Below, piece by piece: positions 26,740 through 33,893 of a stretch of DNA of 64,000 bases. Below the pieces are notes generated by a model. That model had not been told where the DNA came from. It did not search any database and was given only the letters and a program-made list of their open reading frames with translations. This DNA comes from an uncultured Microbacterium sp. (GTDB lineage: Bacteria; Actinomycetota; Actinomycetes; Actinomycetales; Microbacteriaceae). The position numbers were made by a program, and so were the translations under genes. Where the stretch lies: contig NZ_FLQR01000008.1 in assembly GCF_900078385.1 (NCBI RefSeq), positions 62,001 through 126,000 on the forward strand. Reading direction: 5' to 3'. The first letter of the stretch is position 1. Each line of letters starts with the position of its first letter.

Positions 26740-27165
26740 TCAGGGGCTCAGCGACGCCGCCACCCAGCGGGCATAGGCGTGCCAGGGGTCCTCTCCTGCG
26801 GCGAGCGTCGCCGCGTGGGCGAGCAGCTCCTCGTCGGCGCGGAACCACTCGCCGCCGACCCGCAGCGCCGCGAACCTCCGGTGCCGCTCCTGCTCCACGG
26901 CACGTCCTCCGGGCTCGAAGGCGAGCAGCTCTTCGTGCCACAGCGTCGCCAGCCGCTGCCGTGGCCGCCACGAGGTTCCGATCTTCACGCGGTCGGCGTA
27001 GCGGATGTAGTACACGACTTCCACGCGCGGCCGCGGGAGGTCGGGGTCGGGGACATCGCCGACCCGCCAGCCGCAGACGGCGCATCGCCAGCCGTCGTCC
27101 GCGCACACGCCGTCGGCAGCGCCGCACAGGAGGCACGGCCCGGGCATCGCGCCGGCGATCGTCAC
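26740..27165 (-). CDS. T5orf172/MUG113-type GIY-YIG-like protein with zinc ribbon
   Basis: 141 residues. The N-terminus has two CxxC pairs (CLLCG and CAVCG, about 11-33) forming a zinc ribbon. The rest matches the T5orf172 branch of the GIY-YIG nuclease fold: VVYYIRYADRVKIGTSWRPR followed by LLAFEPGGRAVEQERHRRF and GGEWF, where YYI...KIG, the Arg and the Glu form the active site. It may be a DNA-processing or damage-related enzyme. No phage or restriction genes are near, so it looks like a resident gene. Confidence 0.8.
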   Translation of the reverse strand: MTIAGAMPGPCLLCGAADGVCADDGWRCAVCGWRVGDVPDPDLPRPRVEVVYYIRYADRVKIGTSWRPRQRLATLWHEELLAFEPGGRAVEQERHRRFAALRVGGEWFRADEELLAHAATLAAGEDPWHAYARWVAASLSP

Positions 27166-27174
27166 ACCCGAAGG

Positions 27175-28206
27175 CTAGGCCCCGCCGCCGACACCCTTCC
27201 GGGCGCGGCGGATCGCTCCACCGCCGGATGATGTCCCACCGCTCGCGGACCACGCGGCTCGAGATCGCCGATCATCGCGTGCGCCGGACGGCTGAGAGGC
27301 CGGAATGTCTGTCGGCGCGGGCGCGCGGCGAGCTCCTGCACGCACCCCTCCGGACGGTGACCCGCCGGCGGGTCGAGGAGACCCTCGACGCGCGGGTCGC
27401 GGTGCGGCGTAGCGTCCCGGACGGACGTGCGCTGCACGGGGGAATCGCGTCGTGCGCCGCACGCGCAGTGTCCGGCGCCCTCGCGGGGTCGTCGGCGTCG
27501 CGCTGACGGCGTCGACCTGGGTCTCCTCGGCGGGGCGCTCCTCCGGCGTACGCGCGAGGCCGGACAGTCCCCGCTCCAGCAGGTGCAGCCACGTCAGGAC
27601 CGCACCGAAGGCCATGGCCTCGTAGAGCGCGAGGTTGATCACGCCGGAGAGCATGCCCGCGATGCCGAGCACGAGGACCACCGTCGAGACGGCGCCGACC
27701 CGGCGCACGTGCGGCGGGAGCTCCGGGAGGAACCGGCCGGTCACGAGCTGCAGGGCGCCGAAGGCGAGGATGACGCCGTTGGCGGCGCGCTCGTGCAGGA
27801 ACTCGTTGAGGGTGAGCGGGATGACGCCGATCAGGAGCAGGCAGATCCCGAGCGTCGCCACGAGGACGGGCGTGACACGGACGGCCCGCGCGTCGCCGAT
27901 CGCTCCGCGGCCGGCCGCCCGGGTGAGGCGGACATGCGCCGAGACGCCCGTGGACGCCGTGACCGCGCCGCAGGCGATCACGCCGGCGTTGAAGGCGACA
28001 CCGGAGGCGTCGGCGAACATCCCTAGCCGGCTGAAGTGCAGGTGCCACCACAGCGGGTCGGATGTCGTCAGCGCGGCGGTCGCGGTCATGAGACACAGCA
28101 CCGCGGCGGCGAGGAGAATGCCCGGTGCGCGCAAGGGCCCGCGCGCACGGGAGGAGGAGGTCAGGTCGCTGTCTGCTGGAACGGCGGTCTGCGTACGGGT
28201 TGGCAT
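27175..28206 (-). CDS. DUF998-like membrane protein with long basic tail
   Basis: 343 residues. Residues about 28-215 contain six hydrophobic helices and the DUF998-type opening (TSDPLWWHLHFSRLGMFAD, then SGVAFNAGVIACG). Residues about 230-343 are a low-complexity Arg/Ala/Pro/Gly tail unlike a membrane protein end. Either the tail is a disordered cytoplasmic extension or a frameshift near 27530 has carried the frame past the original stop. The gene end is therefore less certain than the start (ATG after GATGGGGACCCG). Confidence 0.68.
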   Translation of the reverse strand: MPTRTQTAVPADSDLTSSSRARGPLRAPGILLAAAVLCLMTATAALTTSDPLWWHLHFSRLGMFADASGVAFNAGVIACGAVTASTGVSAHVRLTRAAGRGAIGDARAVRVTPVLVATLGICLLLIGVIPLTLNEFLHERAANGVILAFGALQLVTGRFLPELPPHVRRVGAVSTVVLVLGIAGMLSGVINLALYEAMAFGAVLTWLHLLERGLSGLARTPEERPAEETQVDAVSATPTTPRGRRTLRVRRTTRFPRAAHVRPGRYAAPRPARRGSPRPAGGSPSGGVRAGARRAPAPTDIPASQPSGARDDRRSRAAWSASGGTSSGGGAIRRARKGVGGGA

Positions 28207-28347
28207 CGGGTCCCCATCATCTGAAATCCCCCACCCGCTGCCCCATGCAGCGGATGCGTCACCCCAGTGCGATTTCTTGTGTTGTCGCGTCGTCCCAGTT
28301 CGCCGCGTCGTACTCCACTCATCTTATGAAAATTCGTGGTCACCGAT

Positions 28348-28378
28348 CTTGTCCCCCATATGGTGGACAAGCTAGAGT
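28348..28378 (+). promoter_or_regulatory. Promoter with overlapping 24-bp palindromic operator
   Basis: TTGTCC (28349-28354) and TAGAGT (28373-28378) are 18 bp apart and fit -35 and -10 boxes on the + strand. The stretch 28348-28371 is a near-perfect palindrome: arms CTTGTCC and GGACAAG, with CCATATGG in the middle; only one symmetric pair is broken. A dimeric regulator bound here would cover the -35 box and spacer. Confidence 0.5.
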
Positions 28379-28400
28379 GACGCCAGGGACCACGAGAGAG

Positions 28401-28446
28401 AGCATCCGGGGGGAGCTCCTCACGAAGTCCCGATGGGGGGACAGGG
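28401..28446 (-). ncRNA. Two C6-run hairpins, 6C-RNA-like candidate
   Basis: On the - strand two runs of six cytosines (complement of 28435-28440 and 28408-28413) each sit in a hairpin: GTCCC-CCCATC-GGGAC, and GAGGAGC...GCTC with an eleven-base loop containing the whole C6 run. Two neighbouring hairpins with C6 runs is the defining trait of the actinobacterial 6C RNA. I see no good - strand promoter, and the clear promoter here points the other way, so this is only a candidate. Confidence 0.3.
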
Positions 28447-28451
28447 AAGAC

Positions 28452-28473
28452 AGGCGACGTCCGGACGTCGCCT
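28452..28473. repeat. Perfect 22-bp palindrome
   Basis: AGGCGACGTCC followed directly by its reverse complement GGACGTCGCCT. Flanking CAGGG (28442-28446) and CCCTG (28474-28478) would extend it as an RNA stem with a bulge. It is part of the structured gap between the DUF998 and SDR genes. Confidence 0.7.
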
Positions 28474-28490
28474 CCCTGCGTTGCGGCGAA

Positions 28491-28540
28491 GGGTTCCCCT
28501 CAGGAGCGTTCATGGAAAGCTCGGCTCTTGAGGGGAACCC
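28491..28540 (+). promoter_or_regulatory. 17-bp RNA hairpin covering a ribosome site
   Basis: Arms GGGTTCCCCTCAGGAGC (28491-28507) and GCTCTTGAGGGGAACCC (28524-28540). All positions pair on + strand RNA, with one G-U; on - strand RNA that pair becomes C-A, so + is the likely sense. The AGGAG in the 5' arm and the ATG at 28512 in the loop belong to a 26-codon reading frame, so folding would hide its ribosome site. Confidence 0.5.
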
Positions 28541-28592
28541 GGATCCTGAGCGCTCGCCGTGGACCATGCTGGGGGGTACGGCCGCATCCTGA
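28512..28592 (+). CDS. Possible 26-residue peptide (leader or regulatory ORF)
   Basis: Sequence begins MESSALEGNPDPERSPWTML and ends with GGTAAS. Its ATG is 5 nt after AGGAG, inside the loop of a 17-bp hairpin and about 125 nt downstream of a good promoter. It is acidic and has no signal or metal motif. It could be a leader peptide or a chance frame; there is no homologue I recognise. Confidence 0.3.
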   Translation: MESSALEGNPDPERSPWTMLGGTAAS

Positions 28593-28745
28593 TGCTGGGG
28601 ACATCGGGTGCGCGAGGCTCGTGCAGATCCACTTCGAACCTAGCGCGTAGGCGGCCCCGTCACCAGCTTTTTCCGGTACCCGCGCGACGCGTGGACCCCG
28701 ACGCGCGCCCGCGCGCGCCGCGGAACGCGGTGGCAGGATGGCGGG

Positions 28746-29435
28746 ATGACCCAGACCCACGTCCTCACCGGAGCCGGCTCCGGCATCGGACTGGCCGTCG
28801 CGCGACGCCTCGCGGCGCGCGGAGACCGGCTGATCCTCATCGCCCGAGATCGCCCCCGCGCGGCCGAGGTGGAGGCGCTGCTGCCCGGCAGCCGTTCGGT
28901 GGTGGCCGACCTCTCGGATCCCGCGCAGATCGCCGGCGCGGTGGCCGAGCTGCCGGACCGCATCGATGCCGTCATCCACGCCGCGGGCATCGTTGATCTC
29001 GGAGACGTCGCCGACGCCCCGCTGGCGTCGTGGACCGACCAGCTCACGGTCAACCTCGTCGCCCCCGCGGAGCTCACCCGGGTCCTGCTGCCGCGCCTTC
29101 GCGCGACGCGCGGACAGGTGCTGTTCATCAACTCGGGCGCCGGTCTCACCGCCCACGCGGGGTGGGGAGCCTACGCCGCCTCGAAGCACGGGCTGAAAGC
29201 CCTCGCCGACGCGCTGCGCGGCGAGGAGGCGCCGCGCGGGGTCCGTGTCACGACCGTCTACCCGGGCCGGACGGCCACGCCGATGCAGGCGCGCGTGCAC
29301 GAGCAGGAGGGGCGGGCGTACGACCCGGCGGCGTTCATCGACCCCGAGTCGGTGGCCGACGCCGTGCTGACGGCGCTGACGCTCCCGCGCGATGCCGTGA
29401 TCAGCGATCTGACGGTGCGGCCCGGCCCGCGCTGA
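28746..29435 (+). CDS. Short-chain dehydrogenase/reductase
   Basis: 229-residue classical SDR: cofactor motif TGAGSGIGLAVARRLAARGD, DAVIHAAG (NAG variant), catalytic Ser in FINSGAG, and YAASKHGLKALADALR (YxxxK). The start has CAGGAT ending 6 nt upstream, suggesting a leaderless message. Its 3' end overlaps the convergent ROK gene by 35 bp. The substrate is unknown. Confidence 0.92.
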   Translation: MTQTHVLTGAGSGIGLAVARRLAARGDRLILIARDRPRAAEVEALLPGSRSVVADLSDPAQIAGAVAELPDRIDAVIHAAGIVDLGDVADAPLASWTDQLTVNLVAPAELTRVLLPRLRATRGQVLFINSGAGLTAHAGWGAYAASKHGLKALADALRGEEAPRGVRVTTVYPGRTATPMQARVHEQEGRAYDPAAFIDPESVADAVLTALTLPRDAVISDLTVRPGPR

Positions 29436-30597
29436 CGCCGGTCGGGTCGCTGAGCAGCTCCGCGAAGGCGGCCTCGGCGGCCCCGATGAGCAGCCGATGC
29501 TCGGCGAGCCCCGCGGGGCGGATGTCGAGGTCCTCGGCGCACGCCGGCATCGACTGCGCCCGCACCGCCTCGATGAGGCCGGGGACGTCGAGGTCGGCGA
29601 GGATCGCGAGGAAGCCGCCCAGCACCACGACCGAGGGGTTGAGGACGTTGACGGCGTTGGCGAGCGCGGTGGCGAGGATGCGGCGCTCACGCTCGATCTC
29701 CGCCGTCGCGTCGGGGGCTGTAGCGGCCCGGAGGGCTGCGCCGAGCTCCCGGTCGTCGGCGCGGGAGAGGCCGACGGCTGCCATCAGCCGCGCCCGCCGC
29801 ACCTCGTCCTCGAGGACGCCGCCCTGCGCCCGCCGGTCTGCCAGGGTCGCGATGCCGGGCCGGTTCTGCCCGAACTCTCCGGCGTAGCCGCCGACGCCGC
29901 CCACCGGCATCCCGTGCACGATGAGCCCGCCGCCGATGCCGCTCGCACCGCCGTTGAGGTAGATGACGTCGTCATGCTCCTTCGCGGCCCCGAAGAGGTG
30001 CTCCGCCATCGCGCCGAGTGAGGCGTCGTTGCCGACCGTCACGGGGAGTCCGGTCGCGTCCGCCACGAGGTCGCGGACCGGCGCGTCGATCCAGCGCAGG
30101 TGCGGCGCGTTGCGCACGAGTCCGTCCGCGGCACGCACCAGGCCGGGGACGGCCAGCCCCACGCCCACGATCCGCGCGCCGTCGAGGTCGGTCTCCCGCC
30201 AGTGCTCGACCCGCTCCGCGATGAGGCGCGTCGTCTCGACGGGGGAGAGCAGGTCGTCGAGGGGGATCCGGTCGAAGGCGCGGATGCTCTGATCCAGTCC
30301 CACCGCCGCGATCTCGAGCGCATCCACCTCCGGGTTCACCGCGATGGCGACCACGCCCGGATCGACGGCGACGACCGGCGAGGGGCGCCCGACCCGGTTC
30401 GACGGATCCGGGGTGCGCTCCTGCACGAGCCCGACGCGGACGAGTTCGGCCACGAGGTCGGCGATGGTCGAGCGGTTGAGGCCGGTCTCCTCGGTCAGGG
30501 TCGCGCGCGACTGGGGTCCGCGCAGGTGGACGATGCGCAGAAGCTGCGCGAGATTGGCGCGACGGACGGATTCGATGGTTCGTCCCGGCTGGCTCAC
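29401..30597 (-). CDS. ROK-family transcriptional regulator (XylR-like)
   Basis: 398 residues: an N-terminal winged helix (about 15-75: RANLAQLLRIVHLRGPQSRA, then TEETGLNRSTIADLVAELVR) joined to a ROK sugar-kinase-like domain (VGVGLAVPGLV, VTVGNDASLGAMAEHLFG, GGLIVHGMPVGGVGGYAGEF). The cysteine-rich ROK zinc site is not evident: the region after GEFGQN reads RPGIATLADRRAQ. It is divergent to the ABC sugar operon and upstream of xylose genes, so it probably represses that region in response to a sugar. Confidence 0.9.
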   Translation of the reverse strand: MSQPGRTIESVRRANLAQLLRIVHLRGPQSRATLTEETGLNRSTIADLVAELVRVGLVQERTPDPSNRVGRPSPVVAVDPGVVAIAVNPEVDALEIAAVGLDQSIRAFDRIPLDDLLSPVETTRLIAERVEHWRETDLDGARIVGVGLAVPGLVRAADGLVRNAPHLRWIDAPVRDLVADATGLPVTVGNDASLGAMAEHLFGAAKEHDDVIYLNGGASGIGGGLIVHGMPVGGVGGYAGEFGQNRPGIATLADRRAQGGVLEDEVRRARLMAAVGLSRADDRELGAALRAATAPDATAEIERERRILATALANAVNVLNPSVVVLGGFLAILADLDVPGLIEAVRAQSMPACAEDLDIRPAGLAEHRLLIGAAEAAFAELLSDPTGVSAGRAAPSDR

Positions 30598-30633
30598 GCC
30601 CCCACTGTAGCGAACCCCCCGTATTTGTTGCTC

Positions 30634-30662
30634 TTGACCTCAAAACCCAGGGCTTCTATATT
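30634..30662 (+). promoter_or_regulatory. Promoter of the sugar ABC operon
   Basis: TTGACC (30634-30639) and TATATT (30657-30662) with the ideal 17-bp spacer. This is the clearest sigma-70-type promoter in the window; transcription should start near 30669. Confidence 0.75.
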
Positions 30663-30680
30663 GAAGGCGTCCAGATCACT

Positions 30681-30717
30681 TTTCGACGTTGCAGTCGAAA
30701 GTTTCGAAAGGTTCGAA
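30681..30717. promoter_or_regulatory. Cluster of TTCGAA-type palindromes, likely operators
   Basis: An inverted repeat TTTCGAC-N6-GTCGAAA (30681-30700) is followed by TTTCGAAA (30702-30709) and TTCGAA (30712-30717). All lie between the promoter and the start codon, so bound regulator (the divergent ROK protein or the downstream LacI protein) would block elongation, and the last copies cover the ribosome site. Confidence 0.55.
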
Positions 30718-30718
30718 G

Positions 30719-32026
30719 ATGAACAGACGCAGCATGACGAGGCTGTCCGCGGGCGTCGCCGCCGGCGGTCTCGCGATCGCAGCCCTCACCGGCTGTACCG
30801 GCAGCGGCAGCCCCGACCCCAGTGACGACGCCGCGGGGGGCGATGTCACCATCACGTGGTGGCACAACGCCACCTCCGACCCGCTCCAGGGTCTGTGGGC
30901 GGACGTCGCCGCCGAGTTCGAGGACGCCAACCCGGGCGTCACCGTCGAGGTCACCGGGTACCAGAACGAGGAGCTGCAGCGCACGCTCATCCCGAACGCG
31001 CTGCAGAGCGGCGACGCCCCGGACGTGTTCATGGTCTGGCCGGGCGGCGAAGTGCGCTCGCAGGCCGAAGCAGGTCACCTCATGGACCTCACCGAGGTCG
31101 CCGCCGACGAGATCGCCGCCCTCGGCGGCACCGTGAAGCCCTGGGAGGTCGACGGCAAGCAGTACGCGCTGCCTTTCACCTTCGGCATCGAGGGGTTCTG
31201 GTACAACAAGGACCTCTTCGAGCAGGCCGGCATCTCCACGCTGCCCGAGACGCTTCCCGAGCTCGAGGACGCCAACGACAAGCTGAAGGATGCCGGCGTG
31301 GCGCCGATCGCCGTCGGCGCGGGCGACCTCTGGCCGGCCGGCCACTGGTGGTACCAGTTCGCGCTCGCCGCGTGCTCGACCGAGACGCTCGAGACCGCCA
31401 TCCCGGCGCTGGACTTCAGCGACCCGTGCTGGCTCGAAGCGGGGGAGCTCCTTGAGGACTTCGTCGCCACCGAGCCGTTCCAGTCCGGCTTCCTCGCCTC
31501 GTCGGGGCAGCAGGGCGCCGACAGCTCCGCGGGCCTCATCGCCAACGGCAACGCCGGGATGGAGCTCATGGGGCACTGGAACTCCGGCACGATCGGCTCG
31601 CTCACGGCCGACGGCACGGTTCCCGAGTTCCTCGGCTGGTTCCCGTTCCCGAGCGTGCCCGGCACGGCCGGCGACCCGACCATCACGATGGGCGGCGGCG
31701 ACGGCTGGGGCGTCCACAAGGACGCGCCCGCAGAGGCGGTCGACCTGCTGAAGTACATCATGAGCGCCGACGTCCAGAAGCGCTTCGCGGAGACCGGTGC
31801 GGGCATCCCGACGCACCCGGAGGCCGCGGACAGCGTCACCGACCCGAACCTCAAGGCCATCGCCGCCGGTCTCGCGGAGTCGTCGTACGTGCAGCTCTGG
31901 CTGGACAGTGCCCTCGGCCCGACATTCGGTCAGCCCCTCAACCAGGCTGTCGTCAACCTCATGGGCGGCACCGGCAGCCCCGAGGACATCGTCAAGACGC
32001 TGGAGGACACGGCGGCCGCGCTGTAA
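30719..32026 (+). CDS. Sugar ABC transporter substrate-binding lipoprotein
   Basis: 435-residue family 1 binding protein. The signal peptide ends in the lipobox LTGC (Cys about 29). The first lobe starts with DVTITWWHNATSDPLQGLWA, and GIEGFWYNKDLFEQAGI is a family landmark. The ATG at 30719 follows AAAGG; an ATG ten codons upstream would lengthen the leader and is less likely. First gene of an operon with two permeases and a GH3 enzyme. No ATPase is encoded, so a shared MsiK-type ATPase from elsewhere must power it. Xylo-oligosaccharides are the likely cargo. Confidence 0.93.
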   Translation: MNRRSMTRLSAGVAAGGLAIAALTGCTGSGSPDPSDDAAGGDVTITWWHNATSDPLQGLWADVAAEFEDANPGVTVEVTGYQNEELQRTLIPNALQSGDAPDVFMVWPGGEVRSQAEAGHLMDLTEVAADEIAALGGTVKPWEVDGKQYALPFTFGIEGFWYNKDLFEQAGISTLPETLPELEDANDKLKDAGVAPIAVGAGDLWPAGHWWYQFALAACSTETLETAIPALDFSDPCWLEAGELLEDFVATEPFQSGFLASSGQQGADSSAGLIANGNAGMELMGHWNSGTIGSLTADGTVPEFLGWFPFPSVPGTAGDPTITMGGGDGWGVHKDAPAEAVDLLKYIMSADVQKRFAETGAGIPTHPEAADSVTDPNLKAIAAGLAESSYVQLWLDSALGPTFGQPLNQAVVNLMGGTGSPEDIVKTLEDTAAAL

Positions 32027-32031
32027 CCGAC

Positions 32032-32997
32032 ATGACCACCAGCATGATCGAGACGGGGCCCGCGCTCGCCGCGGGCCCCGTCCCCCCTCCCCGCCCCCGC
32101 CGTCGCACCGACGGCCGGAAGTGGCTCGAGATCGGCCTGTTCGCCGGTCCCGCGCTCATCGTCTTCCTGACCTTCGTCATCCTGCCCGTCGTCCTCGCAG
32201 CGGTGTACAGCTTCTTCAACTGGAACGGTCTGACCCCGCTCGAACGCTTCGTCGGGTTCGACAACTACATCCGGGCCCTCACCGATCCGCTCTTCCTCAA
32301 GGGCATCAGCAACAACGCCGTCATCCTCGTCGCGTCGGTCCTCATCCAGGGGCCCCTCGCGATCGGGATCGCCCTGCTGCTGAACCGGCGTCTGCGCGGG
32401 CGCACCCTCATCCGCGCCCTCATCTTCGTCCCCTACGTCCTCGCCGAGGTCGTCGCGGGTCTGTCGTGGAAGCTCCTGCTCTCCCCGCGCGGCGGCGTCA
32501 ACGCCGTGCTCGAGTCGATCGGACTCGGCGAGCTCGCCCGCCCCTGGCTCGCCGAGCCCGCCATCGCACTGTGGGTCATGTTCGGCATCCTCACGTGGAA
32601 GTACCTCGGCTTCGCCATCCTCCTCATGCTCGCGGGGCTGCAGGGCGTTCCCGAGGAGCTCACCGAGGCGGCGCAGCTGGACGGCGCCAGCTGGTGGCGC
32701 ATCCAATGGCACATCACGCTCCCGCTCATCGCCCCCACGATCCGCATCTGGATCTTCTTGTCGATGATCGGCTCGCTGCAGCTGTTCGACATGGTGTGGG
32801 TCACCACCCGCGGCGGCCCGGTCGGCGCCACGAACACGATGGCCGTCTACATGATCCAGTACGGGCAGACCCAGCCCGGCTTCGGCAGCGCGATCGCCGT
32901 CATCCTCTTCCTCATCTCGCTGGCCGTCGCGCTCGTGTACCAGCGCTTCGCCCTCCGCCGCGATCTCGCCGGCGCCACCACGACAGGAGTCCGCTGA
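32032..32997 (+). CDS. Sugar ABC transporter permease, MalF type
   Basis: 321 residues with six membrane helices; the EAA loop reads LTEAAQLDGASWWRIQWHIT (about 205-224). The proline/arginine-rich N-terminus precedes the first helix (LFAGPALIVFLTFVILPVVL). It starts 5 nt after the binding-protein stop and overlaps the next permease start by one base (TGATG). Confidence 0.94.
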   Translation: MTTSMIETGPALAAGPVPPPRPRRRTDGRKWLEIGLFAGPALIVFLTFVILPVVLAAVYSFFNWNGLTPLERFVGFDNYIRALTDPLFLKGISNNAVILVASVLIQGPLAIGIALLLNRRLRGRTLIRALIFVPYVLAEVVAGLSWKLLLSPRGGVNAVLESIGLGELARPWLAEPAIALWVMFGILTWKYLGFAILLMLAGLQGVPEELTEAAQLDGASWWRIQWHITLPLIAPTIRIWIFLSMIGSLQLFDMVWVTTRGGPVGATNTMAVYMIQYGQTQPGFGSAIAVILFLISLAVALVYQRFALRRDLAGATTTGVR

Positions 32998-33893
32998 TGG
33001 CTGCCACCGTCGCCGTGACCGTCCCCTCCGCGGGCCGCCGCAGGGACCGTCCCGCCGGTTCCGGGTTCGACTGGCGTCAGCCCTTCGTCTACCTCGTCGC
33101 CCTCGCGGCGGTCCTCATCTCCGTCGTCCCCGTCGCGTACGTGTGGATCGGCGGGTTCCGCCGAACCGCCGACATCAACGCGAACCCGGCCGGCTGGCCG
33201 GACCCGTGGACGCTCGACAGCTACCTGCGGGTCCTGGGATCGAGCCGCTTCTGGGGGTCGGTGTTCTCGTCCTCCGTCGTCGGCATCGGCACGACGGCCG
33301 GGGTCGTGCTGCTCGGCGTCATGGCCGCGTTCGTGATCGCCCGGTACGACTTCCGCGGCCGGGGCGTGCTGTACTCGCTCTTCGCAGCGGGCCTCATGTT
33401 CCCGCTCACGGTCGCCGCGCTGCCGCTGACCATCCTGCTGCGCGACATCGGGCTGCAGGGGAGCTTCCTCGGCGTCATCATCCCGCAGGTCGCGTTCGCG
33501 CTGCCGACGACCGTCATCATCCTCGTCCCCTTCCTGAGGGCCATCCCGGCCGAACTCGAAGAGGCCGCGGCGATCGACGGCACGAGCCGGATCGGGTTCT
33601 TCTGGCGCATCATGCTGCCCCTGTCGGTGCCGGGCCTCGTCACCGTCGGCGTCCTCGCGTTCGTCGGCAGCTGGAACGCCTACCTCCTGCCCCTGCTCGT
33701 GATGGCGGCGGGCGGGATGCCGCAGGATCTGTGGACCCTGCCGCTCGGCGTCCAGCAGTTCTCCACCCAGTACTCCGCCGACACCGGCGCCGTGCTCGCC
33801 TACACGTCGCTGGCCATGGTGCCGGCGCTCGCGTTCTTCCTGTTCGCCGAGAAGCGCATCGTGGGCGGCCTGACCGGGGCGGTGAAGGGATGA
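32997..33893 (+). CDS. Sugar ABC transporter permease, MalG type
   Basis: 298 residues with six helices; the EAA loop is LEEAAAIDGTSRIGFFWRIM and the C-terminus ends in the standard GGLTGAVKG. The ATG shares a base with the stop of the MalF-type gene, and its own stop overlaps the GH3 gene by ATGA. It forms the translocation pore with the preceding permease. Confidence 0.94.
   Translation: MAATVAVTVPSAGRRRDRPAGSGFDWRQPFVYLVALAAVLISVVPVAYVWIGGFRRTADINANPAGWPDPWTLDSYLRVLGSSRFWGSVFSSSVVGIGTTAGVVLLGVMAAFVIARYDFRGRGVLYSLFAAGLMFPLTVAALPLTILLRDIGLQGSFLGVIIPQVAFALPTTVIILVPFLRAIPAELEEAAAIDGTSRIGFFWRIMLPLSVPGLVTVGVLAFVGSWNAYLLPLLVMAAGGMPQDLWTLPLGVQQFSTQYSADTGAVLAYTSLAMVPALAFFLFAEKRIVGGLTGAVKG

Noticed and set aside
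28348..28540. A miniature transposable element
   Set aside because: The palindromes are different from each other, there are no matching terminal repeats or target duplications visible, and no transposase.
28385..28590. Known riboswitch (cobalamin, TPP, FMN, SAM-IV, glycine, c-di-GMP, c-di-AMP, ZTP, fluoride)
   Set aside because: None of the conserved core boxes of these classes could be found by eye.
29401..29435. Frameshift at the overlap of the SDR and ROK genes
   Set aside because: Both proteins end with normal family length; a 35-bp convergent overlap is plausible.
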